In this document: positions 9,115 to 17,480 of the stretch, one piece after another
Numbering within the stretch: the stretch's first letter is position 1
Layout: each line of letters starts with the position of its first letter
Assembly: GCA_050743075.1 (NCBI GenBank)
Contig: JBOGDS010000024.1
Location: forward strand, 1-50,004
DNA length: 50,004 nt
Direction of reading: 5' to 3'
Source: JBOGDS01 sp050743075
Lineage (GTDB): Bacteria; Actinomycetota; Actinomycetes; Jiangellales; Jiangellaceae
Notes under the pieces: model-generated
What the model saw: the letters and a program-made list of their open reading frames with translations, nothing else
Told to the model about the DNA's origin: nothing
The model's database searches: none
Program-made: the position numbers and the translations under genes

Positions 9115-10040
9115 CGGCGCTCCCCGCCGTCCTCGGGCGGCAGCGCGGCGACGAACTCGCGCAGGAACGCGCGGAAGTCCGGGCCGAGGTCAGGGCGCTC
9201 GCTGGCCAGTTGGACCGTCGTGCGCAGGTAGTCGAGCCGGTCACCGGTGTCATACCGCCGACCGCGGAAGACGGCGGCGCGGACACCGCCGCCCTTGTCA
9301 ACGGGCAACGAGATCAGCGTCTTGAGCGCATCGGTGAGCTGGATCTCGCCGCCCCGGCCCGGTGTGGTCTCGCGCAGCACGTCGAAGACCGCGGCGTCGA
9401 GGACGTAGCGCCCGATGATGGCCAGGTTGCTGGGCGCCTCCCCCGGTTCCGGCTTCTCCACCAGGTCGGTGACCTCGACGACGTCGCCACCCGCGCCTGC
9501 CGCCACCTGGGCGCAGCCGTAGAGGTTGATCAGAGCCGGGTCGACCTCGATCAAGGCCACGACACTGCCGCCGTGCTCGCGCTGGACGTCGAGCATCCTC
9601 GGCAGCAACGGGTCGCGGGGGTCGATGAGGTCGTCGCCGAGCAGGACTGCGAACCGCTGGTCACCGACATGCCGCGCCGCACACAGCACGGCATGCCCGA
9701 GACCGAGCGGATCACCCTGCCGCACGTAGTGGACGTCGGCCAAGACCTGCGACTTCTGCACCCGCTCGAGCCGGTACTCGTCCCCCTTGGCCTCCAGCGC
9801 GGCCTCCAGCTCCCAGGCACGGTCGAAGTGGTCCTCGAGCGAGCGCTGGTTGCGGCCGGTCACCAGCAGGACGTCGTCGAGGCCGGCGGCGACGGCCTCC
9901 TCGACGACGTACTGGATCGCCGGCTTGTCGACGACCGGAAGCATGGGCTTCGGCGTTGCCTTGGTGGCGGGTAGGAAGCGGGTGCCCAGCCCCGCCGCCG
10001 GGATCACCGCCTTGGTCACGACACCGGTCCGCGACGTCAT
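9111..10040 (-). CDS. galU: UTP-glucose-1-phosphate uridylyltransferase GalU
   Basis: 309 aa from ATG 10040 (MTSRTGVVTK); the frame stays open further upstream but that part overlaps the divergent cyclo-ligase gene and is not conserved. Signature elements: KAVIPAAGLGTRFLPATKAT (nucleotide-binding G-x-G-T-R), PKPMLPVVDKPAIQYVVEEA, FAVLLGDDLID and LVEKPEPGEAPSNLAIIGRY. The enzyme makes UDP-glucose from UTP and glucose-1-phosphate for cell-wall and polysaccharide precursors. It is the first gene of the galU-glp-moaC-mog-rimJ-sepX run and probably carries its promoter in the 52-bp gap to the divergent 5-formyltetrahydrofolate cyclo-ligase gene. Confidence 0.95.
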   Translation of the reverse strand: MTSRTGVVTKAVIPAAGLGTRFLPATKATPKPMLPVVDKPAIQYVVEEAVAAGLDDVLLVTGRNQRSLEDHFDRAWELEAALEAKGDEYRLERVQKSQVLADVHYVRQGDPLGLGHAVLCAARHVGDQRFAVLLGDDLIDPRDPLLPRMLDVQREHGGSVVALIEVDPALINLYGCAQVAAGAGGDVVEVTDLVEKPEPGEAPSNLAIIGRYVLDAAVFDVLRETTPGRGGEIQLTDALKTLISLPVDKGGGVRAAVFRGRRYDTGDRLDYLRTTVQLASERPDLGPDFRAFLREFVAALPPEDGGERR

Positions 10041-10092
10041 GAGCGTCACCCTAGCTGTCGGCTGATCGGTCGCCGCGTAGCGCTGACGTACG

Positions 10093-10716
10093 GTGATCGA
10101 TGTGGCAGAGCCGGCAAGCGGCAGCGTGGCGGAGGCGAAGCGCGCGCTGCGCCAACGGGTGCTGGAGATGCGAGCGTCACTCGATGCGCGCGCACTCGCC
10201 GAAGGCGCGCGCAGCCTGCGCGACATCATGCTCGCCACACCCGAGCTCGCCGACGCCCAGCGGGTCGCCGGCTATGTCTCGGTCGGTCGTGAGCCGGGCA
10301 CCGGACCATTGATCGAGGCGCTGTCGGCGCGTGGCGTCGAGGTGCTGCTCCCGATCTTGCTGCCCGACGGCGACCTCGAGTGGGCGGCCTACGAAGGCCC
10401 CCGCTCGCTGGCCTCTGCCACCCGCGGCCTGCTGGAACCGACCGGCGACCCGCTCGGCACCGGTGCCGTGGCGACGGCCGGCGCGATTCTCGTCCCGGGG
10501 CTCGCGGTCGACCGCCACGGCATCCGCCTCGGCCGCGGTGGTGGCTCGTACGACCGGGTGCTGGCGCGGGTCGCCGGCCGCGCCTTCAGCTGCGTGCTGC
10601 TGCACGACGGCGAGGTGCTCGACATGCGGGTGCCGCGTGACTCTCACGACGTTCCGGTCGCGGCAGCCGCTACCCCGTCGCATCTCCACCGCTTCGGCCG
10701 CAGCCGGGACGAGTAA
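10093..10716 (+). CDS. 5-formyltetrahydrofolate cyclo-ligase
   Basis: 207 aa from GTG 10093 (a second in-frame GTG is at 10102). Family motifs: KRALRQRVLEMR at the N-terminus, VAGYVSVGREPGTGPLIEAL, and GIRLGRGGGSYDRVLARVAG, the G-R-G-G-G-x-Y-D-R nucleotide-binding loop. The enzyme (5-FCL/MTHFS) converts 5-formyl-THF to 5,10-methenyl-THF with ATP. It is divergent from galU, a conserved actinobacterial neighbourhood. Its last ~85 bases (10629-10716) are duplicated downstream at 10923-11009. Confidence 0.93.
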   Translation: MIDVAEPASGSVAEAKRALRQRVLEMRASLDARALAEGARSLRDIMLATPELADAQRVAGYVSVGREPGTGPLIEALSARGVEVLLPILLPDGDLEWAAYEGPRSLASATRGLLEPTGDPLGTGAVATAGAILVPGLAVDRHGIRLGRGGGSYDRVLARVAGRAFSCVLLHDGEVLDMRVPRDSHDVPVAAAATPSHLHRFGRSRDE

Positions 10717-11026
10717 GGCCGTACTCCATCGAACCCCTACGGCACGCCCGGCGCCGCACCCACTGAGAACCAGATCGAGCGATCTTGCGGTCCCTACAGC
10801 CGTCGATCGGGCCCGCTGGCGGCACGAACGGGAGATCTTGCGGCGCCCGCACTGACATGTCAGGGCAGCTTCCTCGGGCGCCTCCAGCAGGTGGCGCATC
10901 ACCTCGAACCAGCGGCCAGGGGTGGTGCCGCGTGACTCTCACGACGTTCCTGTCGAGGCAGCCGCTACCCGTCGCCTCCACCGCTTCGGCCGCAGCTGCG
11001 ACCAGTAGGTCCGGCCGCGCGTTCGG
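10717..11026. repeat. Patch of duplicated gene scraps
   Basis: No intact gene here. Bases 10923-11009 are an imperfect direct copy of the 3' end of the cyclo-ligase gene (10629-10716), sharing GTGCCGCGTGACTCTCACGA and CACCGCTTCGGCCGCAGC with a few substitutions and small deletions. Bases 10878-10914 match the penicillin-acylase gene at 13619-13655 almost base for base (CGCCTCCAGCAGGTGGCGCA then TCACCTCGAACCAGCG; minus-strand residues MRHLLEAPEE against VRHLLEAPDD). The segment is therefore a mosaic of pieces of both neighbouring genes. Confidence 0.75.
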
Positions 11027-11488
11027 TCAGCGCGCGCCAGTCAGCGCTCCGGTGGCGAGTTCGTGCGCGGCGTCGATGCGGGCGTCGTAGTCGGCGCGAG
11101 CGGCGGCGATCTCGTTCTGGTGCTGTTCTGTCCAGCTGACGAGCGACTGGACGGTGTCGTGCAAGGTCGCGCCGAGGGGCATGAGCTCGTAGTCGACCCG
11201 GGGTGGCACGACGGGATACACCGTGCGCCGTACGAGGCCGTCGCGCTCAAGCTGACGCAGCGTCACAGTGAGCATGCGCTGGCTGATGCCGTCGATCTCG
11301 CGGCGCAACTCGGTGAAGCGGAGGGTGCGACGGTCGAGCAGCGCAATGACCAGGAGGGACCACTTGTCCGCAATTCGGTCGAGGATCTGGCGGACCTCGC
11401 AGTCTTCCCGGGTGTCCCACTGGAACGGGTCGTGGTCGTCGCCGGTGTCCGGGCAGTGCGTCGGTGACTTCGAAGTGCCTACTTCCAT
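11027..11488 (-). CDS. HxlR-family winged-helix regulator
   Basis: 153 aa, ATG 11488. The core REDCEVRQILDRIADKWSLL followed by RRTLRFTELRREIDGISQRM, LTVTLRQLERDGLVRRTVYP and PPRVDYELMPLGATL is the HxlR/YodB wHTH fold. The Cys in REDCEV sits where redox- or electrophile-sensing HxlR members carry their single N-terminal Cys. It is divergent from the MFS exporter gene, and a 6-5-6 palindrome lies between them, so it probably represses the exporter and itself. The inducer is unknown. Confidence 0.88.
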   Translation of the reverse strand: MEVGTSKSPTHCPDTGDDHDPFQWDTREDCEVRQILDRIADKWSLLVIALLDRRTLRFTELRREIDGISQRMLTVTLRQLERDGLVRRTVYPVVPPRVDYELMPLGATLHDTVQSLVSWTEQHQNEIAAARADYDARIDAAHELATGALTGAR

Positions 11489-11517
11489 GGGTGTCCATGG
11501 TGCCGGAAGATGCGTCT

Positions 11518-11534
11518 AGTTACAAGACGTAACT
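11518..11534. promoter_or_regulatory. Candidate HxlR operator
   Basis: AGTTAC-AAGAC-GTAACT: perfect 6-bp arms with a 5-bp spacer, 30 bp upstream of the hxlR-type start and in the gap to the MFS gene. HxlR-type regulators commonly bind short inverted repeats containing GTTAC/GTAAC-like half sites. The assignment is by position and symmetry. Confidence 0.55.
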
Positions 11535-11654
11535 GGCAGGCCTTAGAGGAACTTGCCGGCATGGTCCGGTCCGACCAAGGAGCCACTCTGGTGTCCACAC
11601 TGCAGTCTCCGTCGCTCGATGGGGGCATCGACCGCTTGAGCAGGCGCCTGGGGC

Positions 11655-13055
11655 GTGCTGTTCGTGCTGTGCGGTGCCATCTTCCTGGAGGGGATCGACG
11701 TCTCGATGATGGGCGTCGCGCTGCCCTCGATCCGCGCGGAGATGGGCCTGTCCACCGGCTCGCTGCAGATGGTCGTGAGCGCCTACGTGCTCGGCTACGG
11801 CGGTTTCGTGCTGCTGGGAGGACGGGCGGCGGATCTGCTGGGCCGGCGCCGGATGCTCCTGACCTGGCTCGTCGTGTTCCTCGTCTTCTCCGGTCTCGGC
11901 GGACTTGCGACCGACGGATGGGTCCTGATCCTCGCCCGGTTCGTGACGGGCATAGCCGCGGGGTTCCTGACGCCCGCGGGCCTGTCGATCATCACGACGA
12001 CGTTCGCCGAGGGACCGGCGCGCACCAAGGCGCTCCTGGTCTACGCGGGTACCGCGGCGGGGGGATTCTCGCTCAGGATGGTGATCGGCGGCCTGCTGAC
12101 GGCGATCGGTTGGCGGTGGGTGTTCTTCGCCCCGGTCTTGATGGCGGCCGTCATCCTCGTCGCCGCCATCCGTCTGATCCCGGACACGGGCCGCCCCGAA
12201 CGCTCAGCCGGCGGGTTCGACCTGGCCGGAGCGTTCAGCGTGACCGGTGCGATGCTCCTGCTCGTCTTCACGGTGGTCCGCGCACCGGTCGTGGCCGCGG
12301 ACTGGACGGTCGTGACCCTCGCCGGCAGTCTTGCCATCGGGGCCGCCTTCGTGGTGAACGAGCGGCGGTCGGCCTCGCCGCTGGTGCGCCTGGGCATCCT
12401 CCGCTCCGGCCCGCTCGTGCGCGCCAACCTCGGCGCGATGCTGTTCGTCGGCTCGTTCGTCGCGTTCCAGTTCATCGCGGTCCTGTATCTGCAGGAACTG
12501 CGCGGGTGGTCGGCGTTGGAGACCGGCCTGGCCCTCATGGTCGCCGGCATCGACGCCGTGCTCGCACCGACCCTCACGCCACGGCTCGTGAGTCGCTTCG
12601 GCAACGTCCGGGCCATCCTCGCCGGCGCGATGATCGCGGCCGTCGCCTACGCACTGTTCCTGCCGGTCGGCCTTGACTGGACGTACGCGGCCATGCTGCC
12701 GACCATGATCCTTATCGGCATCGCCTTCTCCCTGGCCTACGGGGCGCGTTCACCATCGCCGCCACGGAAGGCATCGCCGAGGAGGAGCAGGGTCTCGCCG
12801 GTGGGGCTGCTGAACATGTCGATCCAGTTCGGCGCGGCCCTCGGCCTCGCCGTCGCGGCCGCGGTCAACGTCGCCGCCACCGGAACCGACCGGTCGCCCC
12901 TGGGATTGCTCGAAGGCTTCCGCGCGGCCCTGATCGTGCCCGTTGTCGCGGCCGTCCTCGGCGTCGGCATCACTGCGCGTGGCCTCCGCAGGCGCACCGG
13001 TCCAGCCGCTCAAGCCCCCGGCGAAACGCTGGAGGCCGCTGAGGCGCTGCGGTAG
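11655..13055 (+). CDS. MFS drug exporter, DHA2/EmrB-like, with two frame lesions
   Basis: 466 aa from GTG 11655, about 12-14 membrane helices. TM1 is VLCGAIFLEGIDVSMMGVAL, motif A GGRAADLLGRRRMLL, motif C-like AGFLTPAGLSIITTT. Two oddities. First, another frame upstream from GTG 11591 gives a plausible start (STLQSPSLDGGIDRLSRRLG) that runs out of frame near 11645, so the natural N-terminus may be cut off by a frameshift; the present ORF starts right at TM1. Second, at about 12746-12803 the annotated frame reads the polar string ARSPSPPRKASPRRSRVSPV, whereas the neighbouring frame reads AFTIAATEGIAEEEQGLAG, the family-typical loop, before both rejoin at GLLNMS. Two compensating indels thus scramble ~19 residues. 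Function is doubtful unless these are sequencing errors. Divergent from the HxlR regulator. Confidence 0.8.
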   Translation: MLFVLCGAIFLEGIDVSMMGVALPSIRAEMGLSTGSLQMVVSAYVLGYGGFVLLGGRAADLLGRRRMLLTWLVVFLVFSGLGGLATDGWVLILARFVTGIAAGFLTPAGLSIITTTFAEGPARTKALLVYAGTAAGGFSLRMVIGGLLTAIGWRWVFFAPVLMAAVILVAAIRLIPDTGRPERSAGGFDLAGAFSVTGAMLLLVFTVVRAPVVAADWTVVTLAGSLAIGAAFVVNERRSASPLVRLGILRSGPLVRANLGAMLFVGSFVAFQFIAVLYLQELRGWSALETGLALMVAGIDAVLAPTLTPRLVSRFGNVRAILAGAMIAAVAYALFLPVGLDWTYAAMLPTMILIGIAFSLAYGARSPSPPRKASPRRSRVSPVGLLNMSIQFGAALGLAVAAAVNVAATGTDRSPLGLLEGFRAALIVPVVAAVLGVGITARGLRRRTGPAAQAPGETLEAAEALR

Positions 13056-13096
13056 ATGACCTCCCTCACGTGAGTAGGAAGGGCCCGCGAATGCTG

Positions 13097-15649
13097 TCAA
13101 CCGTCGGTGCCCGTCTCTGCCGGTACGAGCCGCAACGTGTCGGCGGCCTCGTCGCGGATCGACTCCTCGTCCCAGCGCATCGGAAGCGTCTGGCCAGTGC
13201 GCCACATCTCGGTCTGGTCGCCGTAGTGGTTGTGGTACGGGTGGCCGCTGACGCCGGTGAGGTCGATCCACCGGGAGGCGTCGAGGTCGGCGAGGTCGAC
13301 GACCATCCGCATCGACGGCACCCAGTCGGTCTCGTACCCGTCCGGGGCTGTCCAGCCGGTGGCCTGGACGATCGACTCGCCGCCGCCGACCTCGACCGGT
13401 CCGCGGTTGACCAGCGCCTCGATCGGGCCGATCCCGGACGCGCCGAACGCCGGGTCGGCCAGCTCCAGCGCGTGCAGGCGACCCCACTCCCACGCGTCCG
13501 CGTCCTTGCCCTGGAGCCGGGTCATCTCGTCGCGTCCGCTGCGGATCGCCTGCCGCAGGATCGTGTCGCGGTCCTCGACGACGTCGTCGGTCGTGACGTC
13601 GTCCCAGAGCGGGTCGTCGGGCGCCTCCAGCAGGTGGCGCACCACCTCGAACCAGCGACCGCCGCCACCGGGCCACTGGTCCTCGGGAAGCTCGTCGTGG
13701 AATGTCAGCTCCAGCAGGTTGCGCCACACCGCGTTGAAGTAGGCCGCGGGTGCCGAGTCCGGCGGCTGACTGAAGTCCCAGTCCCGAAGGAGATCGAGCC
13801 CGTCGCCGTAGTAGCCGTCCTCGTCGTCGAGATCCATCAGGAACGGAACCAGGGCCGCGGCGTTCGTGTTGTGGCTGTCCATATGGATGTCGAGCATCGC
13901 CTCGGCGTCGAGCGGGCCGGCCTGCTCGATCAGGTCGCGGATGCGTTGCGCACGCTGGCCGTAGTCGTAGTCGTGAGTGAGCAGGAACGGGTAGGCCGTG
14001 CTGGTCACCGGCTGGTTGGCGGTGACGATGAAGCCCTCGTCGGGGTCGAGCACACTCGGCAGCGCGTCGAACGGGATGAAGCCGACCCACTCGTGGGTGT
14101 CCGACCAGCCGGGTGCGGGCCAGCGTCCGTCGCCCGAGCGCCTGATCGGGATCTTGCCTGGCGCCTGGTAGCCGACGTGGCCCTCCACGTCGGCGTAGAC
14201 GAGGTTCTGCGCCGGCACCTCGAACCTGCTCGCCGCCTCTCGGAAGGAGTCCCAGTCGTGGGCGGTGTTGAGCGAGAAGATCGCGTCGGCGGTTCGGCCC
14301 GGGTCCAGCGCCGTCCAGCGCAATGCCACGGCGTACCCGTCGCCGCGCACCGGCGCCCCGTCGTCCACCGGCGCTGCCCGGCCGACGTCGCGCGACTCGT
14401 CGTCGTGATCGGACAAGACCGGACCGTGGCGGGTCGAGCGGACCGTGAAGGTCACCGGGTCCTCGCCTGCGACCTGGATCGTCTCCTCGCGCGTCTCCAT
14501 CGGCACCATCTCGTCGCCGACGAGGTACGAGTCGCCGTCGACCTGCTCCAGGTAGAGGTCGGACACGTCCGGACTCAGGTTCGTGAAACTCCACGCCACC
14601 TGGGCGTTGTGACCGATGACGACGCCCGGGACGCCGGAGAAGGAGAAGCCGGCCACCTCGAACGGACACGCGGCGCCGACCGTCCGGCAGTGCAGGCCGA
14701 CCTGGTACCAGATCGAGGGCATGGCCGGCCCGAGATGCGGATCGTTCACCAGCAACGGCGAGCCGCTGGCGGTCATGGAGCCGTCGACGACCCACGAGTT
14801 GGACCCCACGCCCGGCCCGTCGCCGAGCAGGTCCGGCACACCTGCGACCGCCCGAGACACGGTCAGCATGGCCTGGACCGCTTCCGCTGGCAGTGAGGTG
14901 GGCGCCACCCGGGCGGCCGCGTCGCCAACACGCCCGCCCGCCGACAGATACGCGTCGTCGACGATCGGCGCGTTCTGGTCGTACGGGTAGTCCGGGTAGA
15001 GCTGCTCGATCCGTTCCACCGGCAGCTCGGCCGCCAGGAGCGATCGGTCGATCTCGTCCTCCATGTTGCCGCGCAGGTCCCAGGCCATCGCCTTGAGCCA
15101 CGCCAGCGAGTCGACCGGTCCCCACGGTTCGGGTGAGTTGTCCCCGCCGGTCAGGCCGAGCAGCGTGTAGGCGAGGCCTAGCTCGCCACCGGAACGCCCG
15201 TCGAGCCAGGCGTTGACGCCGGCGGCGTACGCCTCGAGGTACCGGCGGGTGGCCGGTCTGAGCAGTGGCAGCTCCTGCTCCGCGACCCGGCGCCAGCCCA
15301 GCGTCCGGATGAACGTGTCGGTGTCGACCTGGTCCTCGCCGAACAGCTCGGAGAGCCGGCCGGCGGTCACGTGCCGGCGGAAGTCCATCTCCCAGAACCG
15401 GTCCTGCGCGTGGACGTAGCCCTGGGCACGGAAGAGGTCTTCGGCGGTGTCCGCGTAGATCTGCGGGATGCCGTGCTCGTCGCGGACGACCTCGACGTCA
15501 CCCTGCAGGCCCGGCAGCGCCGCGGTGCCGCCGTAATCGGGGAACGGACGACGGACCGACCACACGACGAAGGCTGTCCCGGCGACGAGAGCGAGGACGA
15601 CCACTCCGGCGACGACGGCGAGGCCGATCTTGAGGCGGCGGCGAGTCAC
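13097..15649 (-). CDS. Secreted/anchored penicillin acylase family (Ntn) hydrolase
   Basis: 850 aa from GTG 15649, overlapping the TetR stop by 4 bp. N-terminal signal/anchor: TRRRLKIGL then VVAGVVVLALVAGTAFVVW. The alpha-chain region has VVRDEHGIPQIYADTAEDLF and YVHAQDRFWEMDFRRHV. The autocatalytic cleavage point is GVGSNSWVV; Ser283 of GSNSW should become the N-terminal nucleophile of the beta chain. Further beta-chain motifs: PLLVNDPHLG, GVPGVVIGHNAQVAWSFTN, and SGHPYHNHYGDQTEMW near the end. Family members hydrolyse amide bonds of beta-lactams, acyl-homoserine lactones or lipopeptides outside the membrane; the substrate here is not deducible. Being in one operon with a TetR that faces a DrrAB-type exporter suggests a detoxification or signal-quenching role. 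A ~37-bp scrap of this gene recurs at 10878-10914. Confidence 0.92.
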   Translation of the reverse strand: MTRRRLKIGLAVVAGVVVLALVAGTAFVVWSVRRPFPDYGGTAALPGLQGDVEVVRDEHGIPQIYADTAEDLFRAQGYVHAQDRFWEMDFRRHVTAGRLSELFGEDQVDTDTFIRTLGWRRVAEQELPLLRPATRRYLEAYAAGVNAWLDGRSGGELGLAYTLLGLTGGDNSPEPWGPVDSLAWLKAMAWDLRGNMEDEIDRSLLAAELPVERIEQLYPDYPYDQNAPIVDDAYLSAGGRVGDAAARVAPTSLPAEAVQAMLTVSRAVAGVPDLLGDGPGVGSNSWVVDGSMTASGSPLLVNDPHLGPAMPSIWYQVGLHCRTVGAACPFEVAGFSFSGVPGVVIGHNAQVAWSFTNLSPDVSDLYLEQVDGDSYLVGDEMVPMETREETIQVAGEDPVTFTVRSTRHGPVLSDHDDESRDVGRAAPVDDGAPVRGDGYAVALRWTALDPGRTADAIFSLNTAHDWDSFREAASRFEVPAQNLVYADVEGHVGYQAPGKIPIRRSGDGRWPAPGWSDTHEWVGFIPFDALPSVLDPDEGFIVTANQPVTSTAYPFLLTHDYDYGQRAQRIRDLIEQAGPLDAEAMLDIHMDSHNTNAAALVPFLMDLDDEDGYYGDGLDLLRDWDFSQPPDSAPAAYFNAVWRNLLELTFHDELPEDQWPGGGGRWFEVVRHLLEAPDDPLWDDVTTDDVVEDRDTILRQAIRSGRDEMTRLQGKDADAWEWGRLHALELADPAFGASGIGPIEALVNRGPVEVGGGESIVQATGWTAPDGYETDWVPSMRMVVDLADLDASRWIDLTGVSGHPYHNHYGDQTEMWRTGQTLPMRWDEESIRDEAADTLRLVPAETGTDG

Positions 15650-16425
15650 CGGGCAAGGGTAGGCGACCCGCGCTCCCGGATCAGCGTCTCGATCCCGTCG
15701 AGGATCCGCTGCAGGCCGAAGTCGAAGTCGGCGTCGGGCTCGTCGTCGCCCTCCTCGAAGATTCCGGACTCGGCCAGCCGGGCCAGCGCCGGGTACCGCG
15801 GGTCGTCGCGCAGGCTCGCGATCAGCCCGCCGTAGACCATGTCCCGCTCCAGCTGGGTGACGCCGGTGCGCTGCTCGGCCTGGGCCAGACCGAGGCCGAG
15901 CTGCGCCTCGCCGCGCACGTAGACCGACAGCAGCAGCAGCCCGTAGAGCGCGTCCCCCTCGGACAGGCCCGGCTCGAACAGCGCCTGCAGGGCGGAGTCC
16001 ATCCAGGCCAGGTTGTTCGGTCCCATCGGTGGGCCGTGGATGGGGACCTGCAGCATCCACGGACGCCGTCGGTAGAGCACGTGCTGGGCCCGCGCCCACC
16101 GTTCGAGGTCCCGCCGCCAGTGTCCCGGCCCGCCGCCGTCACGCTCGGGCGGGAGCCCGACAGCCGACTCCATCATGAGCTCGACGAGGTCGTCCTTGCC
16201 GGGCACGTACCGGTACAGCGACATCGTCGTGACGCCGAGGTCGTCGGCCACCCGGCGCATCGAGACGGCCCGCATCCCCTCCGCGTCCGCGATCGCCACC
16301 GCGACACGCACGATTCCGGCCAGGCTCAGGCTCGGCTTCGGCCCGCGGCTGGGCCGCGTGGTCCGCCCCCAGAGCAGCTCCAGCGTGCGCCGCGGATCGC
16401 GGGAAGCCGGTCGCTCGTCCGCCAT
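15646..16425 (-). CDS. TetR-family regulator with TetR_C_1-type ligand domain
   Basis: 259 aa from ATG 16425. The HTH is SMRRVADDLGVTTMSLYRYV preceded by LAGIVRVAVAIADAEGMRAV (about residues 33-75), an unusual position because of a ~30-residue N-terminal extension (WGRTTRPSRGPKPSLS). The C-terminal domain (HVLYRRRPWMLQVPIHGPPM; NNLAWMDSALQALFEPGLSE; YGLLLLSVYVRGEAQL) is that of the tetracycline-repressor-like C-terminal group. It is first in an operon with the acylase (GTGA overlap) and divergent from a DrrAB-like exporter, with a perfect palindrome between. Expected to repress both sides until it binds the exported compound. Confidence 0.93.
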   Translation of the reverse strand: MADERPASRDPRRTLELLWGRTTRPSRGPKPSLSLAGIVRVAVAIADAEGMRAVSMRRVADDLGVTTMSLYRYVPGKDDLVELMMESAVGLPPERDGGGPGHWRRDLERWARAQHVLYRRRPWMLQVPIHGPPMGPNNLAWMDSALQALFEPGLSEGDALYGLLLLSVYVRGEAQLGLGLAQAEQRTGVTQLERDMVYGGLIASLRDDPRYPALARLAESGIFEEGDDEPDADFDFGLQRILDGIETLIRERGSPTLAR

Positions 16426-16485
16426 GGCTCACCATCACGTGGGAGTTTGACGCCCACCCTAGAACTGTGTGTACCCTAAACGTAA

Positions 16486-16500
16486 GTATATGCCATATAC
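16486..16500. promoter_or_regulatory. Perfect 15-bp palindrome, TetR operator
   Basis: GTATATG-C-CATATAC has perfect 7-bp arms around one central base and is markedly AT-rich in a GC-rich setting. It lies 15 bp before the ABC ATPase start (16515) and 60 bp before the TetR start (16425), the expected site for one operator controlling both divergent operons. Confidence 0.8.
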
Positions 16501-16514
16501 AGTTTGGAGACACC

Positions 16515-17480
16515 GTGAGCAGCAGCGAGCCGGCGATCCTCGCCGAGGGGTTGGAGAAGCGCTACGGCACGGCGAACGCACTCGCCGGCTTCGACCTCGC
16601 CGTACCGGCCGGCACCGTGCACGGACTCCTCGGGCCCAACGGCGCCGGGAAGACGACGGCTGTGCGGATCCTGTCGACGCTGCTGCGCTTCGACGCCGGG
16701 CGGGCCGCGGTCGCCGGCTTCGACGTGGTGCGCGACGCCGAGCAGGTCCGCGAACGCATCGGCCTGACCGGCCAGTACGCGGCCGTCGACGAGGTGCTGA
16801 GCGGCCGCCAGAACCTCGTCATGTTCGGCCGCCTCTTCCACCTGGGGGCGCGTGCGGCGCACAAGCGGGCCGACGAGTTGCTGGAACAGTTCGACCTGAC
16901 CGAGGCGGCCGGCCGGTCGGCGGCCGAGTACTCAGGCGGGATGCGGCGGCGCCTGGACCTGGCGGCGAGCCTGGCCCTGACGCCGTCCGTCCTGTTCCTG
17001 GACGAGCCCACCGCCGGGCTCGACCCCCGCAGCCGCAACGAGGTCTGGGCAGCTGTGCGGTCCCTGGTGGCAGGCGGGACGACGGTGCTGCTCACGACCC
17101 AGTACCTGGAGGAGGCCGACCAGCTCGCCGACCGGATCTCGGTCATCGACACCGGCCGCGTCGTCGCCGAGGGGACGTCGGACCAGCTCAAGGCGAAGCT
17201 CGGCGGCGACCGGATCGAGGTCGTCGTCCACGACGTCGCCGACCTCGATGCGGCGGCCGCCGTCGTGGCGCGGGTGTGCGGGGCCGAGCCGGCACGCGAC
17301 CCCGACCTGCGCCGGGTGAGCGCGCCGGTCGACGACCGGATCGCCGCCCTCACCGAGGTCGTCCGCGCTCTGCACGATGCCGGCCTCGCCGCGGAGGACA
17401 TCGCGCTGCGCCGGCCCACGCTCGACGAGGCCTTCCTGCACCTGACCGGACGCCCGACCGCCGAGGAGGCTATCGCATGA
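16515..17480 (+). CDS. ABC exporter ATPase, DrrA-like
   Basis: 321 aa from GTG 16515 with GGAGA at 16506-16510; an upstream ATG in frame at 16467 would run through the operator and is unlikely. Walker A LGPNGAGKTT, signature YSGGMRRRLDLAASLALTPS, Walker B VLFLDEPTAGLDPRS, H-loop-region LLTTQYLEEADQLAD (Gln in place of His at the usual H-loop, as in DrrA proteins). The C-terminal extension ending in RPTLDEAFLHLTGRP is characteristic of the daunorubicin-resistance ATPase subfamily. It pairs with the permease whose start overlaps its stop (ATGA). It powers efflux of a hydrophobic compound. Confidence 0.93.
   Translation: MSSSEPAILAEGLEKRYGTANALAGFDLAVPAGTVHGLLGPNGAGKTTAVRILSTLLRFDAGRAAVAGFDVVRDAEQVRERIGLTGQYAAVDEVLSGRQNLVMFGRLFHLGARAAHKRADELLEQFDLTEAAGRSAAEYSGGMRRRLDLAASLALTPSVLFLDEPTAGLDPRSRNEVWAAVRSLVAGGTTVLLTTQYLEEADQLADRISVIDTGRVVAEGTSDQLKAKLGGDRIEVVVHDVADLDAAAAVVARVCGAEPARDPDLRRVSAPVDDRIAALTEVVRALHDAGLAAEDIALRRPTLDEAFLHLTGRPTAEEAIA

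Noticed and set aside
13070..14896. 608-aa plus-strand open frame
   Set aside because: Antisense of the acylase; composition is typical of shadow frames in high-GC DNA.
12750..15125. 791-aa minus-strand open frame
   Set aside because: Low-complexity Arg/Gly frame overlapping the penicillin-acylase gene, whose own frame has clear motifs.
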